Part shown: positions 1 through 9,743 of the stretch, in pieces
How the letters are laid out: every line of letters begins with the position of its first letter
Position numbering within the stretch: the first letter of the stretch is position 1
Assembly (NCBI GenBank): GCA_951640165.1
Contig: OX621260.1
Location: 25,252,001 to 25,316,000, forward strand
Origin: Pseudoips prasinana
Taxonomy: Eukaryota > Arthropoda > Insecta > Lepidoptera > Nolidae
Direction: 5' to 3'
DNA: 64,000 bases
Program-made: the position numbers and the translations under genes
Notes under the pieces: generated by a model
Seen by the model: the letters and a program-made list of their open reading frames with translations, nothing else
Databases searched by the model: none
Told to the model about the DNA's origin: nothing

Positions 1-264
1 ATTAAGTTCTATGAAAAATCTTATAAAATTTTTTACACAGGATGTTAGGACTTAAAATCTGTGCTAAATACATTCTAAGTCATAACAATAAATCATATTA
101 TTCATTTCCTAGTATCTCGAATTATATTATGGATGTTGACAAGTTTAGATGTGTACATCATTATATTTCATGGATAGATTTAATTTAGTTTAGAAATTTG
201 GCAGTGTTCGAAACAAATGAGTCCAGTCAGTTTCGAACCATAGGCAAAATCTTAAAAAAACACT

Positions 265-445
265 GCACGCGTGACTCAGTTGTGAAGACAGTCGCCTCGC
301 CACTTCGTGTCCCGGGATCGATTCACGCACAGGACAACTATTTGTGTGAGCTATAAATAGTTGTCCCGAGCCTGGATGTACTTTGTGTCCACCAATTATA
401 TGTTTGTAAAGTACCCCGCGACATTAATAAATGTGTAATTAAAAA
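265..445 (+). mobile_element. tRNA-like SINE (type S3)
   Basis: A tRNA-like head (GTCGCCTCGCCACTTCGTGT followed by a B-box-like GGATCGATTC) leads into ACAACTATTTGTGTGAGC and a tail TATGTTTGTAAAGTACCCCG. The same head, body and tail recur at 25862-26021 with some divergence, which defines the repeat. It is a retroposed copy, not a tRNA gene, because the anticodon arm does not fold convincingly. Confidence 0.6.
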
Positions 446-923
446 TTAATGTAAGACATTAATTTCCCAAATGCGAGGATTGTATTTTAAATAAAAAGTA
501 ATTAAACTGGTTACATTTACACGCCCTTTATAATTAATTAAAATACATTGACAACCCTTACCTGAGTGAAAACAATAATTTTGTAATGTAAAAAGCATTC
601 AAAGTCCTGAAGTCTTACCATAAGTATGCCACACTGTTACACGTTGTACATGTAAATGGACTTAACCTTGCTTCTCTTATTTGTTAAAGACACAGACAAT
701 TATCGTAACACAGTAGTATGTAATAATGTTACCGAAGTGATTATTTCGGCTTTTGTCCCCGATGGAAACGGCGATCATATTCATATTTTTGTTTTCACTA
801 CCAGCTTGCGTCAGTTACTGTATTTAAACAATAACAATATTATACAAATTATTTCCAAAAAGAGAAGTAATGGTATCAGGCGTTACTTTGCAAATCCATA
901 ACAATCAAAATACTAAATCAATC
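446..923. other. no gene seen
   Basis: AT-rich sequence. An 81-codon open frame lies at 656-901 but has no recognisable motif and nothing supports it. A short CATCAT microsatellite starts near 924 and is the tail of the next repeat. Confidence 0.5.
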
Positions 924-1190
924 ATCATCATCATCATCATGTCAGCCAAAGTACGTCCACTGCTGGACAAAAGCCTCCCCAAAGAATGGGGGATATGCCA
1001 TAATCGCCACGCTTGGCGGACGGGTTAGCGCTCGCAGTTTGACGGTCATAGTTCACCGAAAAACGCTGCTGCCCGTTCTCTGGTAGGTATTCCCTGGGTC
1101 GATATCTACGCTCCCCACGGGGTGAGATGGGGTGATGATATTCTATGCCGTCACCACACAGCAAATGCCAATATATAGTGTTAATTCCGC
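924..1190 (-). mobile_element. R270 repeat, SINE-like with RTE tail
   Basis: Read on the minus strand this begins with the CATCTCACCCCGTGGGG type motif, continues through a GAGAACGGGCAGCAGCG block and ends in CCAGCAGTGGACGTAC plus (ATG)n. Copies lie at 4790, 33790, 42253 and 58640. Its last ~45 bases match the 3' end of the RTE reverse-transcriptase fragments in this window (for example 63060-63255), suggesting mobilisation by an RTE LINE. Confidence 0.65.
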
Positions 1191-1415
1191 TAATTGTCAG
1201 TTTAATCATGCCGGGATGCAATTTGCACCGCCCTTCCTCCCCCAAAAATATGCACATGCAAGAAGGTTAATATGAAAAGCAAATTATATGCGCCAGTACG
1301 TAACCCAACACATGTTTCAGACCTCCACGGACCATTCTGAAGGGATGCTAACTCGTCGAATGAGACTCAAACGTGCACTCGACAAGTTAGCAATTAGAGC
1401 ATATAAGAAATGAAG
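1191..1415. other. no gene seen
   Basis: Short spacer between two repeats. No motif recognised. Confidence 0.4.
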
Positions 1416-1640
1416 GCGCACTCACCGGTCCCTAAGAGATCGGTGAGGGAAAGCACCTAGGCGTGCGGTCAGTCCTTAGATGGGCGTCAAAGTGGTTTCG
1501 TTTCTGAGCGTCTCCGTGCTTCGGATGGCACGTTAAGCTGCCGGTCCCAGTTATTCTCGTAAAAGACAGTCGTTAAGCCATGTCAGAGGCCTACTGGGCG
1601 GCTTAAAAATCTCTGACACTGTCTATACAATAAAGAAGAA
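1416..1640 (+). mobile_element. 5S-rRNA-like SINE
   Basis: Degraded copy. GTGCGGTCAGTCCTTAGATG followed by GGCGTC corresponds to the 3' half of 5S rRNA (GGTTAGTACTTGGATGGGTG). The body shows TTTCTGAGCGTCTCCGTGCT, CACGTTAAGCTGCCGGT and the terminal block GGCCTACTGGGCGGCTTAAA. Better copies lie at 35912 and 37509. Confidence 0.6.
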
Positions 1641-2394
1641 ATAATGAAATTGTTCTTTGCTTGGCAAGTTTAGTCTGTTTTGATTGTGGGCATGTTCTAG
1701 TTAAATTTACAGAAATCTACATGGTTTTAGGCAATTAACGGTCAAGGTCAGAAACTTGTTGTTTAGAATAGTAATTAGGCCGCGGTATAATCACTATTTA
1801 ATGCAACATTGTTATGGTGTATTTTACACACTTATTAAAGGAGGGATGTTCAAATAAAATCGTAGCGATTTTTTTGTGTATTTACATTGATTAGTCCGCC
1901 ATTTGTGAATCAATAGTGTGCCTTAAAGACAGATAGATAGATCTATCTATAAAGTGTGCCTTATAATTTTTGTTAAGATCGAATTATAATCTTCTAATTT
2001 AAGGAAATTAATAGTTTCAAGATTTCGAGGGCAGTTGATATGTTACGTGTTTATAAATTTTAGATTGAGTTATAATTACGTAGATAGTCACTAAATAGAG
2101 TCGAAATTAACTTAAAATTGTTAAAGGCAGTTGCTTTTTAAGTATTGCTTTTGTAATTTAGGCTCTCGGTGACTATAAATAAATAAGTAGATAGTCACAA
2201 AAAAGCCTTAATAAAAATATCTCTTTTATTTAATATTTTTCAAGTTTTCTGTTATATATTATATATTTTCTGTTATACATTTAAAAAAGAAATTTGGACG
2301 TTAGACTTTAACTTTTAAGATTACCTGTTAATAACCCTTTATTTTGTATTACATAATCTCTTTTATTTCATTCTCATGTACATATCGGGGTGAG
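1641..2394. other. no gene seen, AT-rich
   Basis: AT-rich spacer. It contains a small AGATAGATAGATCTATCTAT palindrome near 1931-1950 and otherwise nothing recognisable. Confidence 0.5.
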
Positions 2395-2630
2395 TATGAG
2401 GTCGTGGGTTCGATTCTCACCCAGGAGAGATATTTGTGTGCATGAACATGTCTGTTTGTCCCGAGTCTGGGTGTAATTATCTATACAAGTATATATTTAC
2501 AAAAGAAAAGTAGTATACCTATGTAGTATATCAGTTATCTGGTTTTCATAGTACAAGCTCTGCTTAGTTTGCGATCCGATGGCCGTTTGTAAATAATTTC
2601 CCAGGATATTGTTATATTAATAATATAATA
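2395..2630 (+). mobile_element. tRNA-derived SINE (type S2), 5' truncated
   Basis: B box GTGGGTTCGATTCTCACCC, then the conserved body GATATTTGTGTGCATGAACA and CCCGAGTCTGGGTGTAATTA, and the common tail CATAGTACAAGCTCTGCTTA ending in CCCAGGATATTGTTAT. The same layout is repeated many times in the window. The A-box end is missing. Confidence 0.75.
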
Positions 2631-2841
2631 TATTGTCTGAATTTAAAATAAGTTTCTATGCATTTTAATTGTATAAAAAAAGCATATGCATAAGAAAATT
2701 TATCAATTTCGTATTACAGCATTAGTCATAGTGATAGCATATGCTTGAATTTGCGCGCTCTATATTATAATCAGAATGATTAAAAAAAGGGTCAATGTAT
2801 TTTAATCATATTAAAAAACAATACAAAAGAATTGCCAAGTT

Positions 2842-3060
2842 GAAGTGGTGGCGCATATAGCTCGTAGAACCGACGGCCGTTGGGGCAGAAAGGTTCTCGA
2901 GTGGCGACTACGAACCGGACGACGCAAAGTAGGCAGGCATCCTATAAGATGGACCGATGATCTTGTGAGCTGGAAGCCGCTGGATGCGGGTACCTCAAGA
3001 CCGGCAATTGTAGAGATCTTTGAGGATGACCTTTGTCCAGCAGTGTGAGTCTTTCGGTTG
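2842..3060 (+). pseudogene. RTE-type LINE, C-terminal fragment of reverse transcriptase ORF
   Basis: The open frame 2845-3048 encodes HIARRTDGRWGRKVLEW near its start, then a basic GRRKVGRHPIRWTDDLV stretch. This is the extreme C-terminus of the endonuclease/reverse transcriptase of lepidopteran RTE-like LINEs, known family knowledge rather than a search result. Endonuclease, RT palm and fingers are absent, so it is a 5'-truncated dead copy. It ends in the CTTTGTCCAGCAGTG motif typical of the element 3' end. Related remnants lie at 9505, 32235, 38310, 48000 and 63060. Confidence 0.75.
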
Positions 3061-3084
3061 ATATAGTCATATATTTTATTCAGT

Positions 3085-3710
3085 ACTAAGTCAAAGTCAA
3101 AGGTACTTTATTCCGTAAAAAATTTACATTTATGTGGAATCGTCATATTTTGTTTCCCTACCGTGCAGTGCATGACGTGGCAGCTACTGAGAAACACTGC
3201 CAGAAAACTCAGTAGGAATCCTTTTTTAAAATAAAATATACATAAGATTAATGACAATCATGTGTGTTGACTCAGAACAACTCAATCCCAAGCACTTTTA
3301 TCACTTAAATAATCAGAAATGTTGTAATATGCCCTGCTACACAATTTGGCTTTAATAATTCTTTTAAACTTATTCGTAGACAATTCTCTAATATCATTGG
3401 GAAGTTTGTTATAGAATCTTATACATTGCCCCATAAAAGAGTTACTTATTTTGTGGAGACGGGTAGTATGCAATATGAGATTATTCTTATATCTAGTATT
3501 TACATTATGTGTATCGCTCCTTTTACAGAAGGAATCGATATTTTTATGCACATATAGTAAGTTTTCATATATATACTGAGATGGTACAGTTAGAATGTTG
3601 ACCTCTTTGAACTTTTCTCTTAGAGACACTCTCGGGCCAAGATTATAGATAGCTCTTACAGCTCTTTTTTGCAATATAAATATGGTGTTAATGTCAGCAA
3701 TAATTAAACT
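3085..3710 (-). pseudogene. LINE (Jockey/CR1-like) 3' end: RT C-terminus plus 3' UTR
   Basis: Minus-strand frame 3282-3674 (130 codons) begins MQKRAVRAIYNLGPR and contains SQYIYENLLYVHKN, FYNKLPNDIRELS and AYYNISDYLSDKSAW. This is the thumb/C-terminal region of an insect non-LTR reverse transcriptase; RT catalytic motifs are absent, so the copy is 5' truncated near 3710. The frame is open a little upstream of the first Met (ILQKRAV), so that Met is not a true start. Bases 3085-3281 are the 3' UTR, including CTACCGTGCAGTGCATGACG. The tandem-duplication breakpoint (3271) falls about 11 bases beyond the stop codon. A second, inverted copy of the same 3' end is at 6168-6545. Confidence 0.8.
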
Positions 3711-3734
3711 AATTTCTGTTCTTTTAAATCGTCA

Positions 3735-3865
3735 CCCTTTTTTTTGTCATACAACTTAGTTGGCAAACAAGCATTCGACCCATCTAATGGTAAGTGGTCA
3801 CCGTAGCCTATGAACGCTTGCAACACCAAGGGCATCATTAGCGCGTTCCCTACCGTGCAGTGCTT
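3735..3865 (+). repeat. interspersed repeat with GGTAAGTGGTCACCG motif
   Basis: CATACAACTTAGTTGGCAAA, CATTCGACCCATCTAATGGT and AAGTGGTCACCGTAGCCTAT form a block common in Lepidoptera. It recurs at 61838-61920, and in reverse a related block is at 40580-40690. Class uncertain; probably a LINE 3' UTR. Confidence 0.55.
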
Positions 3866-3959
3866 GACTATGATGATGAAAATAAACGCTAGTCTGTAAT
3901 TGTCCTTTATAAAAGTATTCACGCCAAGAAACACTTGAACGGTATGAGTTTAGCTAGAC

Positions 3960-4205
3960 TGGCTAAAATTTAAAAACGTCTGTGCCAAAGACAATTATAT
4001 CGTCCACGTGAACAAAAATTTACTTAAAATGAAAACTACTGGGCCAAACTATGTAAAATTTTTATGGGACCAAATGGCAACTATTCCGCATGAAACTAAA
4101 AAAGAATCACGTAAATCGGATCGTAAATCTCCGAGTAATCGTTGTACATACATAAAAAAATACCGATCAACTTGAGAACCTCCTCCTTTTGAAGTCGGTT
4201 AAAAC
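3960..4205. repeat. interspersed repeat ending CTTTTGAAGTCGGTTAAAA
   Basis: The terminal block GAACCTCCTCCTTTTGAAGT followed by CGGTTAAAA is repeated in reverse at 58937-59000 (ACCGGCTTCAAAAGGAAGGA). The body carries no coding capacity. The element class is not clear from one full copy. Confidence 0.45.
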
Positions 4206-4592
4206 AAATGCGTGCGTTAATTGACTAATTACGTCGAACTGCATTAGTCATTGTGATTAGATTTAAGAAAGCAATCCCAGGTATATGTGAGGCAACCTGT
4301 TCTTTATCTCCATCTGCGCCGTGTCTCCGATATCTGATAAGTTTCCGAAGGTGTGATTACATACGTGCTTCCTCACCGTTTCGTTCGTGTTATTATTGAT
4401 AAGAGCCGTTAATGTAATGCGGTAATTATTTAGAACCTGCTCGCTCTGTTGCGAAGTAGATAAGCGATTTTATAATAACTATTCATTCTGTGGTTTTCCG
4501 GAAACGCTTGGACGTTTTCCGTGTATATGTTTAGCGATATAAGTAAAAGTAACGTGAATGTTCCTCTATAGGCAATTATAATTATAATTTTA
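4206..4592. other. no gene seen
   Basis: Unassigned sequence between two repeats. No open frame over 60 codons and no motif recognised. Confidence 0.4.
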
Positions 4593-4770
4593 CTAGCTGT
4601 GCCCCGCAGTTTTACCCACGTTAAACTTCATAAATTATAGTCTGTGTTATTCGGATATATAAGCTATATTACTACAATGTTTCATAAAAATCCGTTCGGT
4701 AGTTTTTGCGGGAAGAAGTAACAAACATACACACACACTCACAAACTTTCGCCTTTAGAATATTAATGTG
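4593..4770 (-). mobile_element. non-autonomous Helitron (family H2)
   Basis: On the minus strand it ends in a GC-rich hairpin segment, then GGGGCACAGCTAG with a T flank, the Helitron 3' signature. The 5' side carries GGCGAAAGTTTGTGAG and the body ACTACCGAACGGATTTTTAT and TATATAGCTTATATATCCGA. It has no coding capacity. Other family members are at 5579-5935, 10265, 31388 and 60390. Confidence 0.7.
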
Positions 4771-4789
4771 ATGAAGTGGCATTTCATAG

Positions 4790-4995
4790 GGGTAGAGCGG
4801 ATAACAATGTGCCTGAGATGTATGGCCGACGGTGAATACCATCTCCCCATCTCATCCCGTAGGGGGAGTAGAAGACGTTCCGACGTGACACCTACCAGAG
4901 TAAGGGCAGCAGCGTGAATTAGACCATCAGATTGCGGTCGCCAACTTGTCTGCCAAGCGTGGCGAGTATGGCATATCCTTTAATTTTTGGGGTGG
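4790..4995 (+). mobile_element. R270 repeat, SINE-like
   Basis: CCCATCTCATCCCGTAGGGG, GGGCAGCAGCGTGAATTAGA and CGGTCGCCAACTTGTCTGCC match the other R270 copies in order. The terminal CCAGCAGTGGACG tail is replaced by unrelated sequence, so this copy is 3' truncated. Confidence 0.6.
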
Positions 4996-5023
4996 CCAAT
5001 GTATATTGAGGATATACATAAAA

Positions 5024-5306
5024 TTAAAAAAAAAAAGATATGAAAATTATTTATTTCTCTTCACAATATTATTAAAAAAAAGATATGATAATTATTTATT
5101 TCTCTCCACAATATTATAAAAAAAGGATATGATAATTATTTATTTCTCTCTACAATATTATAAAAAAAAGATATGATAATTATTTATTTCTCTCTACAAT
5201 ATTATAAAAAAAAGATATGATAATTATTTATTTCTCTCCACAATATTAAAAAAACAAAGATATGATAATTATTTATTACTCTCCACAATATTATAAAAAA
5301 AAAGAA
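5024..5306. repeat. minisatellite, six ~45-bp units
   Basis: Six direct units, each a run of 7-10 A followed by GATATGATAATTATTTATTT, then CTCTC(T/C)ACAATATTAT. Units differ by a few substitutions and by A-run length. There are no unique spacers, so this is not a CRISPR array. The exact copy lies at 12448-12730. Confidence 0.9.
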
Positions 5307-5578
5307 AAACTAGACAGACATAAGCCCAAAAAACGGGCGGAAAGCTTGTTTCAATTATCTAACCTGCCGTGGTGAATAATAGAGTTTAAAATGGCGAGCA
5401 ATTTAATCACAAACTTCATCCTCAACCATTTTATAAACGTTCATTTCCTTGTTACGTGATAATTAATACTTCATCGGTATTACGTGAGCAGAGTTCAATA
5501 TATTCTGATGTTGATGTAAAAAAATGTTCCTTATAGTTTCCGTGGGCTTTTATGTCGTTTAGTTGCCTGTATAATTTA
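5307..5578. other. no gene seen
   Basis: AT-rich unassigned spacer without coding signal. Confidence 0.4.
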
Positions 5579-5935
5579 CTAGCTATGCCCCGCGTTTAAG
5601 CAGTTTTGCGTAAAAGAGTAACAAACATACATCCATACATCTATTCTCACAAACTTTCGCATTTATAATAGGATGTGCACCTCTAGCGGTTTTGGCAGTG
5701 TACGCCGGAATAGCTCGCAGATGGTAAATTTGTTCCTACTTACTTGACAGTTATCGTCATATTTTGGACATTTAACACAATATCTTCATAAATTGTATGT
5801 GTTATTCTGATGTATCAGCTATATTATTGTAACGTTTTATTAAAATCCATTCAGTAGTATTTACGTGAAACAGTAACAAACCTCCATCTATACTTACAAA
5901 TTTTCGCGTTTATAATATTAGTAGGATGTGTAAGG
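5579..5935 (-). mobile_element. Helitron H2 fragments, rearranged
   Basis: CTAGCTATGCCCCGCG (minus-strand 3' end) at about 5579 is joined to AGTAACAAACATACATCCAT. After a foreign piece, the family body and 5' end (CAGCTATATTATTGTAACGT, then TTTATAATATTAGTAGGATG) follow at 5816-5935. It is read as two broken H2 copies or one interrupted copy. Confidence 0.55.
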
Positions 5936-6053
5936 ATGGCTGGAGTGACTTCAATAATGTGTATTGTCTTACTGACATCCGCCCGCGTGTCCTTCTATTG
6001 CTCCTATAGATATACGATGTGGGCACGCGCATGTTTAATAGTTTGCCCGCGTA

Positions 6054-6082
6054 CTTCTTTGTGATAAGTTATCACAAAGAAG
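6054..6082. repeat. palindrome, 14-bp arms
   Basis: CTTCTTTGTGATAA, one G, then TTATCACAAAGAAG. The arms are perfect with a single-base centre. Confidence 0.85.
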
Positions 6083-6167
6083 CACGAGTTAGAAATAAAA
6101 TATTTTTATCGTAAATTCATAGCTAGTTCAGAATTATGTAGTCTATTCGATCGCTTCCTGTCAGGAG

Positions 6168-6545
6168 CCTTTTCTTGAACTTCACAAAAATAAGTAACTC
6201 TTTCATGGGGGAATGTATAAGATTCTATAACAAACTTCCCAATGATATTAGAGAATTGTCTACGAATAAGTTTAAAAGAATTTTAAAGCCAAATTGTGTG
6301 GCAGGGCATATTACAAAATTTCTGATTATTTAAGTGATAAAAGTGCTTGAGATTGAGTTGTTCTGTGTCAACACACTTGATTGTAATTAATCTTAAGTAT
6401 ATTTTATTTAAAAAAGGATTCCTACTGAGTTTTCTGGCAGTGTTTCTCAGTAGCTGCCACGTCATGCACTGCACGGTAGGGTAAAAAAATATGACGATTC
6501 CACATAAATGTAAAATTTTTACGGAATAAATGATTTTTGACATTT
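6168..6545 (+). pseudogene. LINE (Jockey/CR1-like) 3' end, inverted relative to 3085-3710
   Basis: The plus strand encodes, in broken frames, SFMGECIRFYNKLPNDIREL followed by STNKFKRIL, matching the protein of the minus-strand copy at 3282-3674. An extra base in CACAAAAATAAGTAA and a frameshift near the end destroy the frame. The 3' UTR follows with CTGAGTTTTCTGGCAGTGTT and CACGTCATGCACTGCACGGT. With the 3085 copy it forms an inverted pair about 2.5 kb apart. Confidence 0.75.
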
Positions 6546-7071
6546 TACTTTTTAACGACCGGATTTTGAAAGTTGCATGACCCAGCAATATTTTAGCGTA
6601 TTTTTAATGTCCTTTCAAAAACGTGGAAATTAGTGCGCCAAAAACGCCTAGTTTAAATTTTAGCGTAATCATTGAGCCGTTATTCATACAAAAAATAACA
6701 ATAGTGACTTACTGACTCGTCAACACTCAATCTTATAACAAAAAATGTACAAGGAGATTTAGGCTGGGCTTGACTTGTTATTAACAAGGCATTAGACCGA
6801 ATTAAGGCGGAAATATATAGCTCACGATCAACAAAAGTCTACGAGGGCGTAGCAGGGCTAAAGCTGGTTACGTGATGTCGATGGGACAGCAATATAATTC
6901 TTATGCGGAAGACGTATAACGATTATAATGGCGTAGCAAATATTTTTAGTTACGCGGTTTTGCAGTCTCACCGACCTTATGGAATTAGCTTTTGCCCTGC
7001 TACGCCCGCGTAGACTTAAGTTAATCGTGCTTCGTATGTCCTGCTTAATCTGGTCTATTTCCTTTAACTCA
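6546..7071. other. no gene seen; possible unclassified transposon body
   Basis: Includes several GGCGTAGC / GCTACGCC type motifs (near 6850, 6931, 7000) in both orientations, which suggests a decayed TIR element. I could not define its ends. Confidence 0.3.
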
Positions 7072-7535
7072 GCGTGCGTAGCTAAAATTTTACTTACGCA
7101 GTATTGTAGTACCACCAACGATAAAACCTATTTATAGACAAATTTTTGGTTGATACGTGGATTTCTTTATTTACATTGTGATGCCGATAAGTTCTAATGT
7201 AAACAATACATAAGAAAATTCGGTTCATATAAAAAAGCCTTAGGCCTCTGACATGGCTAAACGACTGTTTTCTAATGGCTACAACCGGGACCGACAGCTA
7301 ACTTGCCCTATGGAGCACTGCGACGCTCAGAAATTAAACCACTTTGGCGGTCAGTCCATAGATGGTCAAATGGGTATCTATGGACTGACCGCGTGCCTAG
7401 TTGCTTAGCCTTACCAGTCACTTACGGATCGATGAGAGCATATGGCTATGAGCGCCTAAAATTTTTACTTACGCGGTATTGCATTCCCACCAACGATAAA
7501 ACCTATTTATAGACACATTTTGGTTGATTCGTGGG
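7072..7535. repeat. pair of ~85-bp direct repeats around a SINE
   Basis: TAAAATTTTACTTACGCAGT plus ACCACCAACGATAAAACCTA (7080-7160) recurs at 7455-7535 with few changes. The 5S-like SINE copy lies between them. Confidence 0.65.
7231..7448 (-). mobile_element. 5S-rRNA-like SINE with internal quasi-palindrome
   Basis: The minus strand reads GCTAAGCAACTAGGCACGCG, GTCAGTCCATAGAT and, further on, the family body and GGCCTAAGG end. GCGGTCAGTCCATAGAT is present on both strands around a 12-base spacer (arms 7347-7363 and 7376-7392, perfect). Other copies lack the inverted part, so it arose within this copy. Confidence 0.7.
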
Positions 7536-7797
7536 GGAAAAAATATATATATGTACCTAGTTTTTTATTAAGTGGTGGACACTATTTAATGCCTGGTACT
7601 CTTTTATACAGCATCACGAACCACGACCGGTGTTCATAATGAATGACTGTAGCTAAGAGTCGTGAAAGATGCGGACCAAGGTTGCTTACTAGCTCGTCGA
7701 TGGATATTAACGATTCTGTCACGTGTGATTTTACAGTTAATATGTGTTGGTTGTCATTGTATCTATGACTTGTTTTTATTACATAGTAAAATAAAAA
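7536..7797. other. no gene seen
   Basis: Unassigned spacer without open frames of note. Confidence 0.35.
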
Positions 7798-8378
7798 TAT
7801 AAAAAAGCGGCCAAGTGCTAGTCGGACTCGCCCATGAAGGCTTCCGTAGCAGCAAGTTACATACTATAAAATTTCTTGTAGTAGTTGATTAAAGGTATTT
7901 GTTTTTTTTATTTATTTTTCAAATATATTATAACAGTTTATGCATATGTCCCACAAAACCGTGTTACTGGTTTGACTCTGTACCTACAGACACTATTGGG
8001 AAATTACGGTTTACGATTTATGACGTATTAAAAAAATCTACTTAGTACATCTCGTTCAAACCAATTTTCGGTTCAAGTTTTTTTGGTTTAGTTTTAACTT
8101 TCTCTGTATATTTTAGAAGTTACAGGGGATTGGGACACATTTTACCACTTTGGAAGTGTATCTCGCGCAAACTATTAAGCTTAGAAAAAAATATTATTAG
8201 ACACCTTAATATCATTATCAGTTTTGAAGACCTATACATATATACACCACATGTATGGGTTTAATGAAAAAAAAAATGGGTTTAGGTTCTAAGTATGGGG
8301 AAACCCTAAAAAGATATTTTTAAGGAACATATTGAGAACAAGGGTTCCGTCTTTTGCCTTTTGGCTAGGGAACCCTAA
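7798..8378 (+). mobile_element. interspersed element with GGCCAAGTGC...AACCCTAAAAA ends
   Basis: Starts GCGGCCAAGTGCTAGTCGGA and ends GGGTTCCGTCTTTTGCCTTT, then GGCTAGGGAACCCTAAAAA. The same ends and inner blocks (CATTTTACCACTTTGGAAGT, TCTCGCGCAAAC) occur at 54545-55105. The GGGTTCCGT / ACGGAACCC sequences near the ends are inverted. Such repeats are common in Lepidoptera, possibly LINE 3' UTRs; the class is uncertain. Confidence 0.6.
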
Positions 8379-9079
8379 AAAGTGTGTATGCCCGCCTTGA
8401 CTTTGAATGTGGGTATTAATAGAATCCAGTTAATTTATTACCAACTTGGTTATAGAGCTGATTATCATGTGACGTGTTTTGAAACAATCTTTACGTGCTG
8501 GCACAGTACAGTTAAGTGTCGACAATACTGTTATACGTAGGTACCTACACAGTTTTATTAATATGCTATTTATTCTTTTTAATTTTTACGTAAATTGTAA
8601 GTGTCCAGATAAGATTTAATTATTATCGTTATGGAATATTACGCCACGGTTCTTGATTATGTCACGATAAGAGTTAGTTGTAGATATATGGGTTTTTTTT
8701 GTATGACTAGAAAATAAACGAATGAAATTCGTTGAGGGACCCAAGGCTCACCGCACAGTGTCATTTCATTGTGTGCCACTGTTGATCCTGGCTTACAGGA
8801 GTTACAGTGGTGGGTAAGAGGGGGGGACTGGTCCAGATAATATACAAGTATAGTAGTAGTATTTATACAATTATATGGGACCATTGTGCAAGCTTTCCCC
8901 TTCGATATTGGTTTGCAAATAATAGCGAACGCACGTTTCATACGTACTAAAAAAATCAAAACATACCGTCGTATTGATAACTTTTTTCTGTGTAAGTCGG
9001 CTAATATTTTTTTTTAATTATTATTACAAAAATTAGCTTGAGAATTTATAGCGTACAGAATAATAATTTATTATATACA
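8379..9079. other. no gene seen
   Basis: AT-rich. A 100-codon minus-strand open frame (8657-8959) carries no recognisable motif and is not called as a gene. Confidence 0.45.
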
Positions 9080-9457
9080 ACATGTAACGTTATTAACGCA
9101 CACCCTCAAACACCCCAATTAGAATATTATATAGTAATCATAATACATACACTGAATTTTTAATTTAACATGTATATGCATTGTTATTTACTAAATTAGT
9201 TTCTTGGAATAAAGTTTATTTTTCTTTATTTTGTATTTAATGATGGAATTTGTATAAATACAAATAAAACTGCGATTTTTTAAAGTCTTATTATTACTTT
9301 GACCTATGGTCCATTTTAATTTGTTTTGATTGTATTTATTTCCGTAGTTTTAATTATTTTTGGGATAAAAATTACCTATATTAAAAATGATATAAATCGA
9401 TTCAGTAAACGATTCTGAACAAATATTTTCTGGATGTGCGTTACTTAAGTTACATGT
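9080..9457. mobile_element. TIR MITE, ACATGTAAC ends
   Basis: Left end ACATGTAACGTTATTAACGC and right end GCGTTACTTAAGTTACATGT are inverted with few mismatches. A second copy at 24136-24501 has the same ends and much of the same interior (TAGTTTCTTGGAATAAAGTT, AAATAAAACTGCGATTTT), which shows it is a dispersed element. No transposase. Confidence 0.75.
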
Positions 9458-9504
9458 TGTATAGCATTGTAAAATAAATGCTATATATGATATATTATTA
9501 TTCT

Positions 9505-9665
9505 GTACGACTATGAACCGGAAGTCGCAGTGTGGGCATCTGATCTTGTGCGGGTCGCTGGAAGTCGCTGATTGCGGATAGCGCATGACCGACAACTGTG
9601 GAGATCTTTGGGGCAGGCCTTTGTCCAGCAGTGGGCGTCTTTCCGCTGATATTATGATGATGATG
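9505..9665 (+). pseudogene. RTE-type LINE 3' end fragment
   Basis: ACTATGAACCGGAAGTCGCA matches the sense strand of the RTE reverse-transcriptase C-terminal coding region with several deletions. The end AGGCCTTTGTCCAGCAGTGG followed by (ATG)n is the element 3' terminus. Confidence 0.65.
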
Positions 9666-9709
9666 ATAAACAAAGAGACACTGATCATCTGTTTAGTGTT
9701 AGTCATTTT

Positions 9710-9743
9710 ACGTTGGAGGAAGCGCGCTCGCTTCCTCCAACGT
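9710..9743. repeat. palindrome, 15-bp arms
   Basis: ACGTTGGAGGAAGCG, spacer CGCT, then CGCTTCCTCCAACGT. The arms are perfect and GC-richer than their surroundings. Confidence 0.9.

Noticed and set aside
3282..3674. 130-aa protein as an intact gene
   Set aside because: It is the C-terminal piece of a LINE reverse transcriptase; the frame continues upstream of the first Met and the catalytic domain is missing.
5024..5306. CRISPR-like array of ~45-bp repeats
   Set aside because: The units are contiguous with no unique spacers, and the genome is eukaryotic: it is a minisatellite.
8657..8959. 100-aa minus-strand gene present twice (also at 16081-16383)
   Set aside because: The second copy is only the 7,424-bp duplication; no motif, low-complexity stretches and no promoter support.
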